Part shown: positions 1 through 5,762 of the stretch, in pieces
Position numbering within the stretch: the first letter of the stretch is position 1
Layout of the letters: every line of letters begins with the position of its first letter
Assembly: GCA_910589685.1 (NCBI GenBank)
Contig: CAJUTA010000023.1
Span: forward strand, 1-6,546
Direction: 5' to 3'
Source of the DNA: an uncultured Ureaplasma sp.
GTDB lineage: Bacteria > Bacillota_I > Bacilli_A > Mycoplasmatales > Mycoplasmoidaceae
Length of the DNA: 6,546 nt
Notes under the pieces: model-generated
What the model saw: the letters and a program-made list of their open reading frames with translations, nothing else
Told to the model about the DNA's origin: nothing
Database searches by the model: none
Program-made: the position numbers and the translations under genes

Positions 1-407
1 ATTTGTTCTTTAATACCTAATGTATAATTTCCATTACTATCAAATGACTTAACAGAAATACCTCTAAAGTCACGAACACGTGGTAATGCAATATTAAATA
101 GAGTTTCTACAAAAGATCACATTTTTTCACCACGAAGAGTAACTTTACATCCAATTCCTTGACCTTGACGAACTTTAAAAGTTGAAATTGATTTTTTAGC
201 TTTAGTAATAACTGGTTTTTGACCACTAATTACTTTTAATTCTTCTACAGCAAGTTCTAAATTTTTCGTTTCATGAGTTGCGTCTCCAATACCCATATTA
301 ATAACAACTTTTTCAAGTTTAGGAACTTGCATTACAGATGAAAGATTAAATTTTTCTTTCATTTCAGGAGCGATTTCTTTTGAATATTTTTCTTTTAAAA
401 ATGACAT
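1..407 (-). CDS. rplE: 50S ribosomal protein L5 (3' end cut by window)
   Basis: L5 binds 5S rRNA in the central protuberance and contacts P-site tRNA and S13/S19. The window holds 135 full codons of a protein that normally has about 180. Landmarks are the N-terminal LKEKYSKEIAPEMKEKF, PKLEKVVINMGIGDA (29-43), GQKPVITKAKKSISTFKVR (62-80), and KVTLRGEKMW, where Trp97 is UGA at 117-119; E. coli has RMW at the same place. The sequence then continues in frame (FVETLFNIALPRVRDFRG, GNYTLGIKEQ) to the left edge, so this gene is truncated by the window, not by a mutation. The start has a strong AGGAGGG. Confidence 0.97.
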
Positions 408-415
408 AAATTAAT

Positions 416-422
416 CCCTCCT
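416..422 (-). promoter_or_regulatory. rplE Shine-Dalgarno overlapping rplX stop
   Basis: AGGAGGG lies 8 bases before the rplE ATG. It shares two bases with the rplX UAG stop (TAGGAGGG), so a ribosome ending rplX sits on the rplE initiation site. This supports the chosen rplE start. Confidence 0.85.
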
Positions 423-756
423 ATTTACTATTTCCAATTTGTGAATTAGTTTTCTTTGAAATACGAACTTTTTTACCAGTTTGTTCATCGATTGTAAATT
501 TAACTTTTGTTTTTTGACCTTTTTGTTTGCCTTTATTTTCTAATAAAGCTAATTTACATAAACGAATTGGTAATTCTTTTTCAATGATTCCGCTTTGTTC
601 ATGAGTGGCATCTTTTTTCTGGTGTCTTTTAACTTTATTTAAACCTTCTACTATTGCAGTACCATCTTTTGGAAATACTTGTAAAACTATTCCATCTTTA
701 TTTTTTTCTTTACCAGAAATAACAATAACTGAATCGCCTTTTTTAATTCTATTCAT
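421..756 (-). CDS. rplX: 50S ribosomal protein L24
   Basis: L24 is an early assembly protein that nucleates folding of the 5' part of 23S rRNA and lies near the tunnel exit. The product is 111 residues, slightly over the usual 100-105. The KOW motif is at about 4-31 (IKKGDSVIVISGKEKNKDG), followed by the family-typical VEGLNKVKRHQKK (36-48) and a basic C-terminal half (KVRISKKTNSQIGNSK). The start is 10 bp after rplN; its Shine-Dalgarno AGAAAGG overlaps the rplN stop. The gene has no Trp, and its UAG stop overlaps the AGGAGGG of rplE. Confidence 0.97.
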   Translation of the reverse strand: MNRIKKGDSVIVISGKEKNKDGIVLQVFPKDGTAIVEGLNKVKRHQKKDATHEQSGIIEKELPIRLCKLALLENKGKQKGQKTKVKFTIDEQTGKKVRISKKTNSQIGNSK

Positions 757-760
757 AATT

Positions 761-767
761 ACCTTTC
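761..767 (-). promoter_or_regulatory. rplX Shine-Dalgarno at rplN stop
   Basis: GAAAGGT lies 4 bases before the rplX ATG, and its first base is the last base of the rplN UAG stop. It is weaker than the sites of rplE, rplW and rplP. The short gap suggests re-initiation after rplN. Confidence 0.6.
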
Positions 768-1135
768 TATAAAACTTCTGGAGCTAAAGAAATAATTTTT
801 GTATAACCTTTGTCACGTAATTCACGACATACAGGTCCAAAGATACGACTACCACGAGGAGATTTATCTTCTTTAATAATTACACAAGCATTTTGATCAA
901 ATTTGATAGTATTTCCAGATTCTCTTTTAACACCTTTTTTTGAACGAACAATAACAGCTTTACAAACTTGTCCTTTTGATAATAAACCACCAGGAGCAGC
1001 TTTTTTAACAGAAACTACAACTACATCACCAACATTTGCATAACGATGATGAGTACCACCTAAAACTTTAATAACACCAACTTCTTTAGCGCCTGTATTA
1101 TCAGCAACGATTAATCTAGATAACGGTTGTAACAT
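767..1135 (-). CDS. rplN: 50S ribosomal protein L14
   Basis: L14 binds 23S rRNA at the subunit interface, forms an intersubunit bridge with 16S rRNA and is the known contact of the silencing factor RsfS. The product is 122 residues, exactly the usual length. It has MLQPLSRLIVADNTGAKEV at the N-terminus, the beta-barrel segment VGDVVVVSVKKAAPGG (35-50), AVIVRSKKGVKR, and the C-terminal signature PRGSRIFGPVCRELR (93-107) ending APEVL. It contains no Trp. The rpsQ stop is two bases upstream (TAATTATG), so ribosomes probably pass directly from rpsQ; AAAAGG in the rpsQ end can act as binding site. It ends in UAG. Confidence 0.98.
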   Translation of the reverse strand: MLQPLSRLIVADNTGAKEVGVIKVLGGTHHRYANVGDVVVVSVKKAAPGGLLSKGQVCKAVIVRSKKGVKRESGNTIKFDQNACVIIKEDKSPRGSRIFGPVCRELRDKGYTKIISLAPEVL

Positions 1136-1137
1136 AA

Positions 1138-1392
1138 TTATTTAGCCTTTTCAATAACTTTAGAAATAGTTCAATTAACAGTTTTAGAGATTGGTCGAGT
1201 TTCCATAATTTCAACACGGTCACCAACATTTGCAATTTCATTTTCATCATGAACATGATATTTTTTATTGTGAATAACTAATTTTCGATATAAAGGATAT
1301 TTGAATTTAGTTTCAATTTTAACAGTGATAGTTTTTTGCATTTTATTGCTTGTAACTACACCTATAAGAAATTTACGACTATTTCTTTCCAT
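1138..1392 (-). CDS. rpsQ: 30S ribosomal protein S17
   Basis: S17 is an OB-fold protein that binds 16S rRNA early in small-subunit assembly. The product is 84 residues, normal for the family. Landmarks are RKFLIGVVTSNKMQKTITV (6-24), KYPLYRKLVIHNKKYHVHDE (31-50), and the signature GDRVEIMETRPISKT (57-71). Trp74 is UGA, after which WTISKVIEKAK completes the normal C-terminus. The start overlaps the rpmC end by 14 bases and is served by AAAGGAG inside rpmC (1402-1408), so its translation is probably coupled to rpmC. It ends in UAA two bases before the rplN start. Confidence 0.97.
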
Positions 1393-1633
1393 TTTCTTCT
1401 ACTCCTTTATCCAATACTTTTTTGTTATCCATTTTTTTCACAAATTCACGTTCATTAATAATTGTTAGGGCTCGTGCAATAGTTTTTCTAATTTCACTTG
1501 CATTTCCTTGTTTTTCAGTTTCACCACTTGAAGCACTAAAACGAATTTCAAGTAATTGCAATTTTAATTTAGAAACGATTTCAGTTAACTCTTCATTTGT
1601 TTTTTTACGAAGGTCATTTGTAATACTATTCAT
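1379..1633 (-). CDS. rpmC: 50S ribosomal protein L29
   Basis: L29 is a small helical-hairpin protein beside L23 at the tunnel exit. The product is 84 residues against a usual 60-72. The two helices are visible: DLRKKTNEELTEIVSKLKLQ (7-26), a short turn around FSASSGETEKQGN, then IRKTIARALTIINER (48-62), which matches the family's IRRxIARxxTxxxER pattern. After this comes a charged tail (about 65-84: KKMDNKKVLDKGVEENGKK). The tail partly results from the overlap with the next gene: the last 14 bases are shared with rpsQ. The start overlaps the end of rplP by 8 bases (ATGAATAG) and has AGAGGG about 8 nt upstream. It ends in UAG. Confidence 0.95.
   Translation of the reverse strand: MNSITNDLRKKTNEELTEIVSKLKLQLLEIRFSASSGETEKQGNASEIRKTIARALTIINEREFVKKMDNKKVLDKGVEENGKK
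1402..1408 (-). promoter_or_regulatory. rpsQ Shine-Dalgarno inside rpmC
   Basis: AAAGGAG lies within the final codons of rpmC, 9 bases before the rpsQ ATG. It decides the rpsQ start, since the two genes overlap by 14 bases and the first rpsQ codons then read as the conserved S17 N-terminus. Confidence 0.75.
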
Positions 1634-2048
1634 TTTCTAAACCCTCTTTCTTAACAATTTTTCATTTAATTGGTAATTTATTTCCTGCAGCTTTTAAACC
1701 GCTCTTAGCCATTTCAGGAGTGATACCTGCTACTTCGAACATAATAGTTCCTTCTTTAACAACAGCTACTCACTTGTCTAATGCACCTTTTCCTGAACCC
1801 ATACGTACTTCTAATGGTTTTTTAGTAAGTGACATATGAGGGAAAATTCTAATTCACATTTTTCCAGTTTTACCTAATCTTTTTGAAATTGCAATACGAG
1901 CAGATTCAATTTGACGAGCATCTATTCATGCTCCTTCGCAAGCCATAATTCCATATTCACCAAAAGCAACATATGTATTTCCTTTAGCTTTACCTTCATA
2001 ACTAACTTTATGAGGTTTACGATATTTTGTTCTTTTAGGTTGTAACAT
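1626..2048 (-). CDS. rplP: 50S ribosomal protein L16
   Basis: L16 sits at the A-site side of the large subunit and helps position tRNA and organise the peptidyl-transferase centre. The product is 140 residues, close to the usual 137-145. It shows MLQPKRTKYRKPHK, the signature FGEYGIMACEGAWIDARQIE (29-48), MWIRIFPH (64-71), KKPLEVRMGSGKG (76-88) and KLPIKWK. Trp41, 65, 93 and 129 are all UGA, so this gene is broken into short pieces under the standard code. Arg82 corresponds to the Arg that is hydroxylated in E. coli L16; no modifying enzyme is in this window. The start has a full AAGGAGG. The last 8 bases overlap rpmC. Confidence 0.97.
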
Positions 2049-2056
2049 TTTCTAAA

Positions 2057-2063
2057 CCTCCTT
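2057..2063 (-). promoter_or_regulatory. rplP Shine-Dalgarno overlapping rpsC stop
   Basis: AAGGAGG, close to the full anti-Shine-Dalgarno complement, shares two bases with the rpsC UAA stop (TAAGGAGG) and lies 8 bases before the rplP ATG. It supports the rplP start. Confidence 0.85.
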
Positions 2064-2856
2064 AATTATTTGCTTGTGCGTCTTTATTTGCCGCATCTTC
2101 TTTGTTTGTTGTTGGTGTGCGATTTACTGATTTTCTAGTAGAACCTTTAGCAGTTTGATTTTTAGATGATCGAGAATTATTTGAACGATTTGCAACACGT
2201 GTGATTGACTTTTCGCCTTTTTTAAAAATTTCTCCACGATTAATTCAAACTTTAACACCAATAATTCCGTATGTTGTGTGAGCTTCTTCTAATGCATAAT
2301 CAATATCAGTTCTTAAAGTAGATAATGTAATTATTCCTTCTGAATAACCTTCTTCACGAGCCATTTCTACTCCACCTAAACGTCCTGATACATGAGTCTT
2401 AACACCTTTAGCACCTGCTCATAAAACTTTTTTAATTGCCATTTTTTGAGCATTTCTAAAACTTACACGATTTTCAATTGCATTAGCAATTTCTCTAGCG
2501 ATAATACGAGCACTTAAATCAGGAGATTCAATTGCAAAGATATTCAATTTAACTTTAATAGAACGACCAACAATTTTATTAACAGCTAATGTTGCATTTT
2601 TTAGTTCACTATTTTCTGTTCCAAAAATTACACCTGGTAAAACGCAATAAACAAAAATAGAGATTGATGATTGGTCACGTTCAATTTCAATGTGATCAAT
2701 TTTAGCATTTTTATATTTACTAAAAAAGTGAGTACGAATTTTGTCATCTTGAACAATTCATTGAGCAGTTTGTAAATGACTATTAGCTATTCAACGAGAT
2801 TGTCATTCTTTATTAATTCCATAACGTAATCCATTTGGATTTACTTTAGATCCCAT
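2062..2856 (-). CDS. rpsC: 30S ribosomal protein S3
   Basis: S3 forms part of the mRNA entry pore and, with S4, the ribosomal helicase. The product is 264 residues, with UGA-encoded Trp at 18, 22, 33, 146 and 204; it therefore gives no long standard-code reading frame. The N-terminus is MGSKVNPNGLRYGINK. The C-terminal domain is well conserved: GAKGVKTHVSGRLGGVEMAR (148-167), STLRTDIDYALEEAHTTYG (179-197), GVKVWINRGE. In the KH type II domain the GxxG loop (GKKG in E. coli) reads GTEN at 79-82. A tail from about 212 is rich in Asn, Ser, Thr and Lys. The start shares one base with the rplV stop; an AAAGGGGAAG element inside rplV serves it. The gene ends in UAA, 13 bp before rplP. Confidence 0.97.
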
Positions 2857-3425
2857 TATTTAGCTTCCCCTTTCTTAGTAGTTGTACTTGCTTTCTTTGC
2901 AGTACTAGAAGTCTTAGATTTACTTGTTGTAACTTTTTTAGTAGTTTGTGTTTTTTCAACTTTTTGTTGATTTGAAGAATCCACTTTTTTAGTTTCTTGT
3001 TTTTCTAACACTTTTGAAACATTTTTAGAATTTCCAAGAGAACGTTTTTTAATCTTATCTTTGATTTTTTGTAAATCATTTTTTCTTTCATTAACATCAT
3101 CACTTAAAACAATTTTAAAGTGTGTTGTTCGTTTAAAAATTGTATCTGCTGAACCTTTTGCACGAGCCATAACACGTTTCATTGTAGGTCCTTCATTAGC
3201 AAATATTTCATAAACATATAATGATTGAGCGTTCATTGAATGATTATTAGTAGAATTTGCAATTGCACTATTCAACAATTTTTTTAGAATAGGTGCTGAC
3301 TTTTTATTTGTTAATTCAAGAATTCTAATAGCATCATTAACTTTTTTTCCACGGATTAAATCGACAACTAATTTTGCTTTTCTATTTGATACATGTACAT
3401 TACGAATAATTGCAGTTGATTTCAT
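2856..3425 (-). CDS. rplV: 50S ribosomal protein L22 with Lys/Thr/Ser-rich tail
   Basis: L22 lines the exit tunnel opposite L4 and reaches the tunnel exit. The core is residues 1-111: NRKAKLVVDLIRGK (14-27), the beta-hairpin EGPTMKRVMARAKGSAD (78-94) that enters the tunnel, and the strand THFKIVLSD. The MKR triplet (82-84 in both this protein and E. coli), whose deletion gives macrolide resistance in E. coli, is intact; residue 87 is Ala where E. coli has Pro. Typical L22 has 110-120 residues; this one has 189. The tail (112-189) is rich in Lys, Ser and Thr and becomes nearly free of acidic residues at the end (TTSKSKTSSTAKK), like histone H1-type tails. Start: ATG after AAGGAA. The UAA stop overlaps the rpsC start by one base (TAATG). 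Confidence 0.96.
   Translation of the reverse strand: MKSTAIIRNVHVSNRKAKLVVDLIRGKKVNDAIRILELTNKKSAPILKKLLNSAIANSTNNHSMNAQSLYVYEIFANEGPTMKRVMARAKGSADTIFKRTTHFKIVLSDDVNERKNDLQKIKDKIKKRSLGNSKNVSKVLEKQETKKVDSSNQQKVEKTQTTKKVTTSKSKTSSTAKKASTTTKKGEAK
2867..2873 (-). promoter_or_regulatory. rpsC Shine-Dalgarno inside rplV
   Basis: AAAGGGG is located in the codons for the last residues of L22 and lies 10 bases before the rpsC ATG, which shares one base with the rplV stop. It is the only purine-rich site near that start. Confidence 0.6.
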
Positions 3426-3439
3426 ATTTTTTTCCTTGA

Positions 3440-3706
3440 CTAACGTTTAGCTTCTGTATGATTTTTAAATGATCTAGTAGGAGCAAATTCACCTAATTTA
3501 TGACCAATCATATCTTCAGTTACAAATACTTTAATAAATTGCTTACCGTTATGTACTTCGAAAGTATTTCCAATAAATTCAGGGAAAATTGTTGAACGAC
3601 GTGATCAAGTTTTAATTGGACGTTTTTTATCACTAGAATTCATAGCTTCAACTTTTTTAAGCAAGCTAGCATCAATAAACGCACCTTTTTTTGCACTTCT
3701 TGACAT
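3440..3706 (-). CDS. rpsS: 30S ribosomal protein S19
   Basis: S19 is in the head of the small subunit, forms a complex with S13 and contacts tRNA and the intersubunit bridge to L5. The product is 88 residues, a normal length. It shows MSRSAKKGAFID at the N-terminus, TWSRRSTIFPEFIG (33-46), VHNGKQF, and the C-terminal signature GHKLGEFAPTRSF (68-80). Trp34 is UGA at 3605-3607, which splits the gene under the standard code and would hide it from a standard-code gene finder. The start ATG follows GGAAAGGAATAATAT. It ends in UAG, 14 bp before rplV. Confidence 0.97.
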
Positions 3707-3724
3707 ATATTATTCCTTTCCAAA

Positions 3725-4564
3725 TTATTTACGACGACGAATGATTAAATTAGTTGATGATTTTTTAGAATTCCGAGTTTTAACACCCATCAATTTACGT
3801 CCTCAAGGAGAACGTGGTGCATCTTTACCAATTGGTTGACGACCTTCACCCCCACCATGTGGGTGATCATTAGGGTTCATAACAGAACCACGAACAGTTG
3901 GGCGAATACCCAAGTGACGAGAACGACCAGCTTTACCTAAATTAACAAGATTGTGATCTTCATTAGAAACAATACCAATAGTAGCACGACATTCTTTTCT
4001 AATTTTACGAACTTCACCACTCATTAATTTGCAAACAACATATTTTCCTGAATCATCAAATCCAAGAATTTGAATGAATGAACCAGCAGAACGTGCTAAC
4101 TGACCACCATGTCCAGGTATAAGTTCAACATTGTGAACTAATGTACCTTCTGGGATATTAGATAAAATTGTTGTATTACCAATAACAATATCAATATTAT
4201 CTGTTCCAGAAATTACTTTATCTCCAACTTTAATACCTTTAGGAGCAATAATATATTTTTTAATACCATTAGCATAAGTTACTAAAGAAATAAATGAGGT
4301 ACGGTTTGGATCATATTCAATTGATTTAACAGTAGCTGGAATATTATCTAAATCACGCTTAAAATCAATTAAACGATATTTTCTTTTATGTCCACCACCT
4401 TGGTGTCTAACCATAATTTTTCCAGTATTGTTACGACCAGATTGTTTTTGTAAATTTACTAATAATGTTTTTTCTGGTTTATTAGTAGTAATGATAGATT
4501 TATAATCAACAACTATTGTTTGACGTTTACCACTACTATGAGACTTTATACGTTTAACAGCCAT
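3725..4564 (-). CDS. rplB: 50S ribosomal protein L2
   Basis: L2 is a core 23S rRNA-binding protein needed for subunit association and peptidyl-transferase activity. The product has 279 residues, normal for the family. Visible landmarks are the N-terminal OB-like domain with GRNNTGKI and HQGGGHKRKYR (54-64), the SH3-like middle with NIPEGTLVHNVELIPGHGG, and the C-terminal signature NPNDHPHGGGEGR (230-242), which contains the conserved His (His229 in E. coli). Trp254 of the conserved PWG is UGA; stopping there would remove the last 26 residues, including the basic IIRRRK end. Arg264 is a rare CGG codon. The start ATG follows AGAAGG. The gene ends in UAA, 18 bp before rpsS. Confidence 0.98.
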
Positions 4565-4602
4565 ATTTACCTTCTTTTATTCAGTTTTTCGACTTGTTTT
4601 TT

Positions 4603-5070
4603 TTATTCATTAGAATCAATTGATTCTTTAGATTCTTCTTTTTTTACTTTTGAAGAAGTTGATTTAACTTTTTTTGCAGCTTTTTCTAATACACTTGCTT
4701 CTTTTTCATTTTCAATTGATTCTTTAGTATTAGTTTTTTTGCTTGTTTCTTTTAATTCTTCTTTGGCATTTTCAATTTCTTCTTTAGTTACAGCTAACTT
4801 AACACCAACTGAAAGAGTTACATATGCTACTTTGAATAATTTTGTCATACCTGGAATACGAGTTCCTGTTTTAATACTAGCTGGTTTATGAGTAACTGTA
4901 TTAACTGCTTCAGGAGTAATTTGATAAATTAATTCAAATGCTTTTTTGATGTCATTTTTGTTTGCTTTTGGATGCACAATAAAAGAAATTACTTCTTTAG
5001 AATTTTGTTCTCTAATTGAAAATGTTTTTTCAGTTAGATAAGGTTTGATGATAACTTGTAATAAATCCAT
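4603..5070 (-). CDS. rplW: 50S ribosomal protein L23 with charged C-terminal tail
   Basis: L23 sits at the polypeptide tunnel exit and is the known docking site of trigger factor, and a contact of SRP. The core is residues 1-91: IIKPYLTEKT at the N-terminus is the family signature, followed by VHPKANKNDIKKAFE and KPASIKTGTRIPG. The usual length is about 95-100 residues. This product has 155, with a tail (about 92-155) made almost only of Lys, Glu, Ser, Thr, Asn and Ala, probably disordered or partly helical. A 16-bp direct repeat lies in the tail coding region. The start has a strong AGGAGG at ideal spacing. The gene contains no UGA and ends in UAA. It is followed by 38 bp before rplB, the longest gap in the window, with no visible hairpin. 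Confidence 0.95.
   Translation of the reverse strand: MDLLQVIIKPYLTEKTFSIREQNSKEVISFIVHPKANKNDIKKAFELIYQITPEAVNTVTHKPASIKTGTRIPGMTKLFKVAYVTLSVGVKLAVTKEEIENAKEELKETSKKTNTKESIENEKEASVLEKAAKKVKSTSSKVKKEESKESIDSNE
4616..4727. repeat. Two copies of a 16-bp direct repeat in the L23 tail
   Basis: The 16-mer tcaattgattctttag occurs at 4616-4631 and again at 4712-4727, in the same frame of rplW, where it encodes KESI plus Glu or Asp. The first 11 bases recur at the end of rplC (5776-5786), where the match to the 4712 copy is 14 bases (ttttcaattgattc, 4709-4722 and 5773-5786). The 4616 copy is also part of a 16-bp perfect palindrome (4612-4627). This could be slippage or expansion in the tails, or chance in AT-rich low-complexity DNA. 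Confidence 0.5.
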
Positions 5071-5075
5071 AATTT

Positions 5076-5081
5076 CCTCCT
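5076..5081 (-). promoter_or_regulatory. rplW Shine-Dalgarno
   Basis: AGGAGG lies 5 bases before the rplW ATG in the 13-bp gap after rplD. The site is strong and fixes the L23 start at MDLLQVIIKP. Confidence 0.8.
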
Positions 5082-5083
5082 AA

Positions 5084-5746
5084 CTATGCTTGTACATTCT
5101 TTTGCATTTTTTTAGCAAATTGTGAATTATATAATTCAAACACATCATCATACATTACTAATATATTTGCGTTAACAATATCACGAACAGAAACTTGATT
5201 TCATGGTTTAGCTACTACTTTTTCTAAGTTATGAATTGATTTAATAACATTTGAAGCATCACCATTAGTTACAACTAAAACTTTTTTGTTAGACATTTCT
5301 GAATTTTTAATAAATTCACAAGCCAATTTAGTTGATGGTTTTTCAAGTTTGATATTATTGTCTAATGCAAATAAATTATCATTTTTTAATTTAAGAGTTA
5401 ATGCTGATTTAAATGCAAGAATACGAATTTTACCATTAACTTTTATTTCATAATTACGATTTGGTTTTGGTCCAAACACAATTCCACCGCCACGTCATTG
5501 TGGATTACGAATTGAACCAGTTCTTGCACGACCTGTATGTTTTTGACGTCATGGTTTTTTACCACCACCTCTAACTTCGCCTTTTGTTAAAGTTGAGTGA
5601 GTTCCTTGACGTAAAGCAGCATTTTCACATAACACACAATCAAAGATTGCTTGTTTGTTAGGTTCTTCAACAAAAATAGCATCAGTAACATCGATATTTT
5701 TTGTTGATTTATCGTTAAATTTTAAAAGTTTTAAATTAACAGACAT
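5084..5746 (-). CDS. rplD: 50S ribosomal protein L4
   Basis: L4 binds 23S rRNA, and its extended loop lines the peptide exit tunnel with L22. In some bacteria L4 also represses its own operon; nothing in this window tests that here. The product is 220 residues with UGA-encoded Trp at 66, 84 and 182. Without recoding, the gene looks like three fragments. The tunnel loop (about 55-95) is clear: KGEVRGGGKKPWRQKHTGRA, then IRNPQWRGGG and FGPKP. The C-terminal half shows the VLVVTNGDASNV and NILVMYDDVFEL segments. His70 replaces the Gly usual in the QKGTGRAR motif. The start ATG follows AAAGGTGATAAGGT. The gene ends in UAG, 13 bp before rplW. Confidence 0.97.
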
Positions 5747-5762
5747 ACCTTATCACCTTTCA

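Noticed and set aside
1..30. TATAAT on the plus strand near 21-27 as an antisense promoter in rplE
   Set aside because: There is no suitable -35 at the right spacing, and such strings are common by chance in this AT-rich DNA.
1422..1640. Plus-strand reading frame of 72 codons
   Set aside because: It lies opposite rpmC, codes a low-complexity Ser/Phe/Ile-rich sequence typical of a complement shadow in AT-rich DNA, and resembles no family.
4565..4602. The rplW-rplB gap as an internal promoter or regulatory leader
   Set aside because: The 38 bp hold only A-rich sequence and the rplB Shine-Dalgarno; I see no -10/-35 pair or hairpin.
4612..4627. 16-bp perfect palindrome near the rplW stop as a terminator or operator
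   Set aside because: It has no loop, is AT-rich, lies inside coding sequence before the stop, and has no U-tract at the right distance on the minus strand.
4520..4891. Plus-strand reading frame of 123 codons, Phe/Ser/Leu-rich and membrane-like
   Set aside because: It is the complement of the Lys/Glu-rich L23 tail and the rplB start; Lys and Glu codons read backwards give Phe, Leu and Ser. No ribosome-binding site or family match.
5084..5746. rplD as a pseudogene broken by three stop codons
   Set aside because: All three are UGA at conserved or plausible Trp positions; under the Mollicute code the gene is intact.
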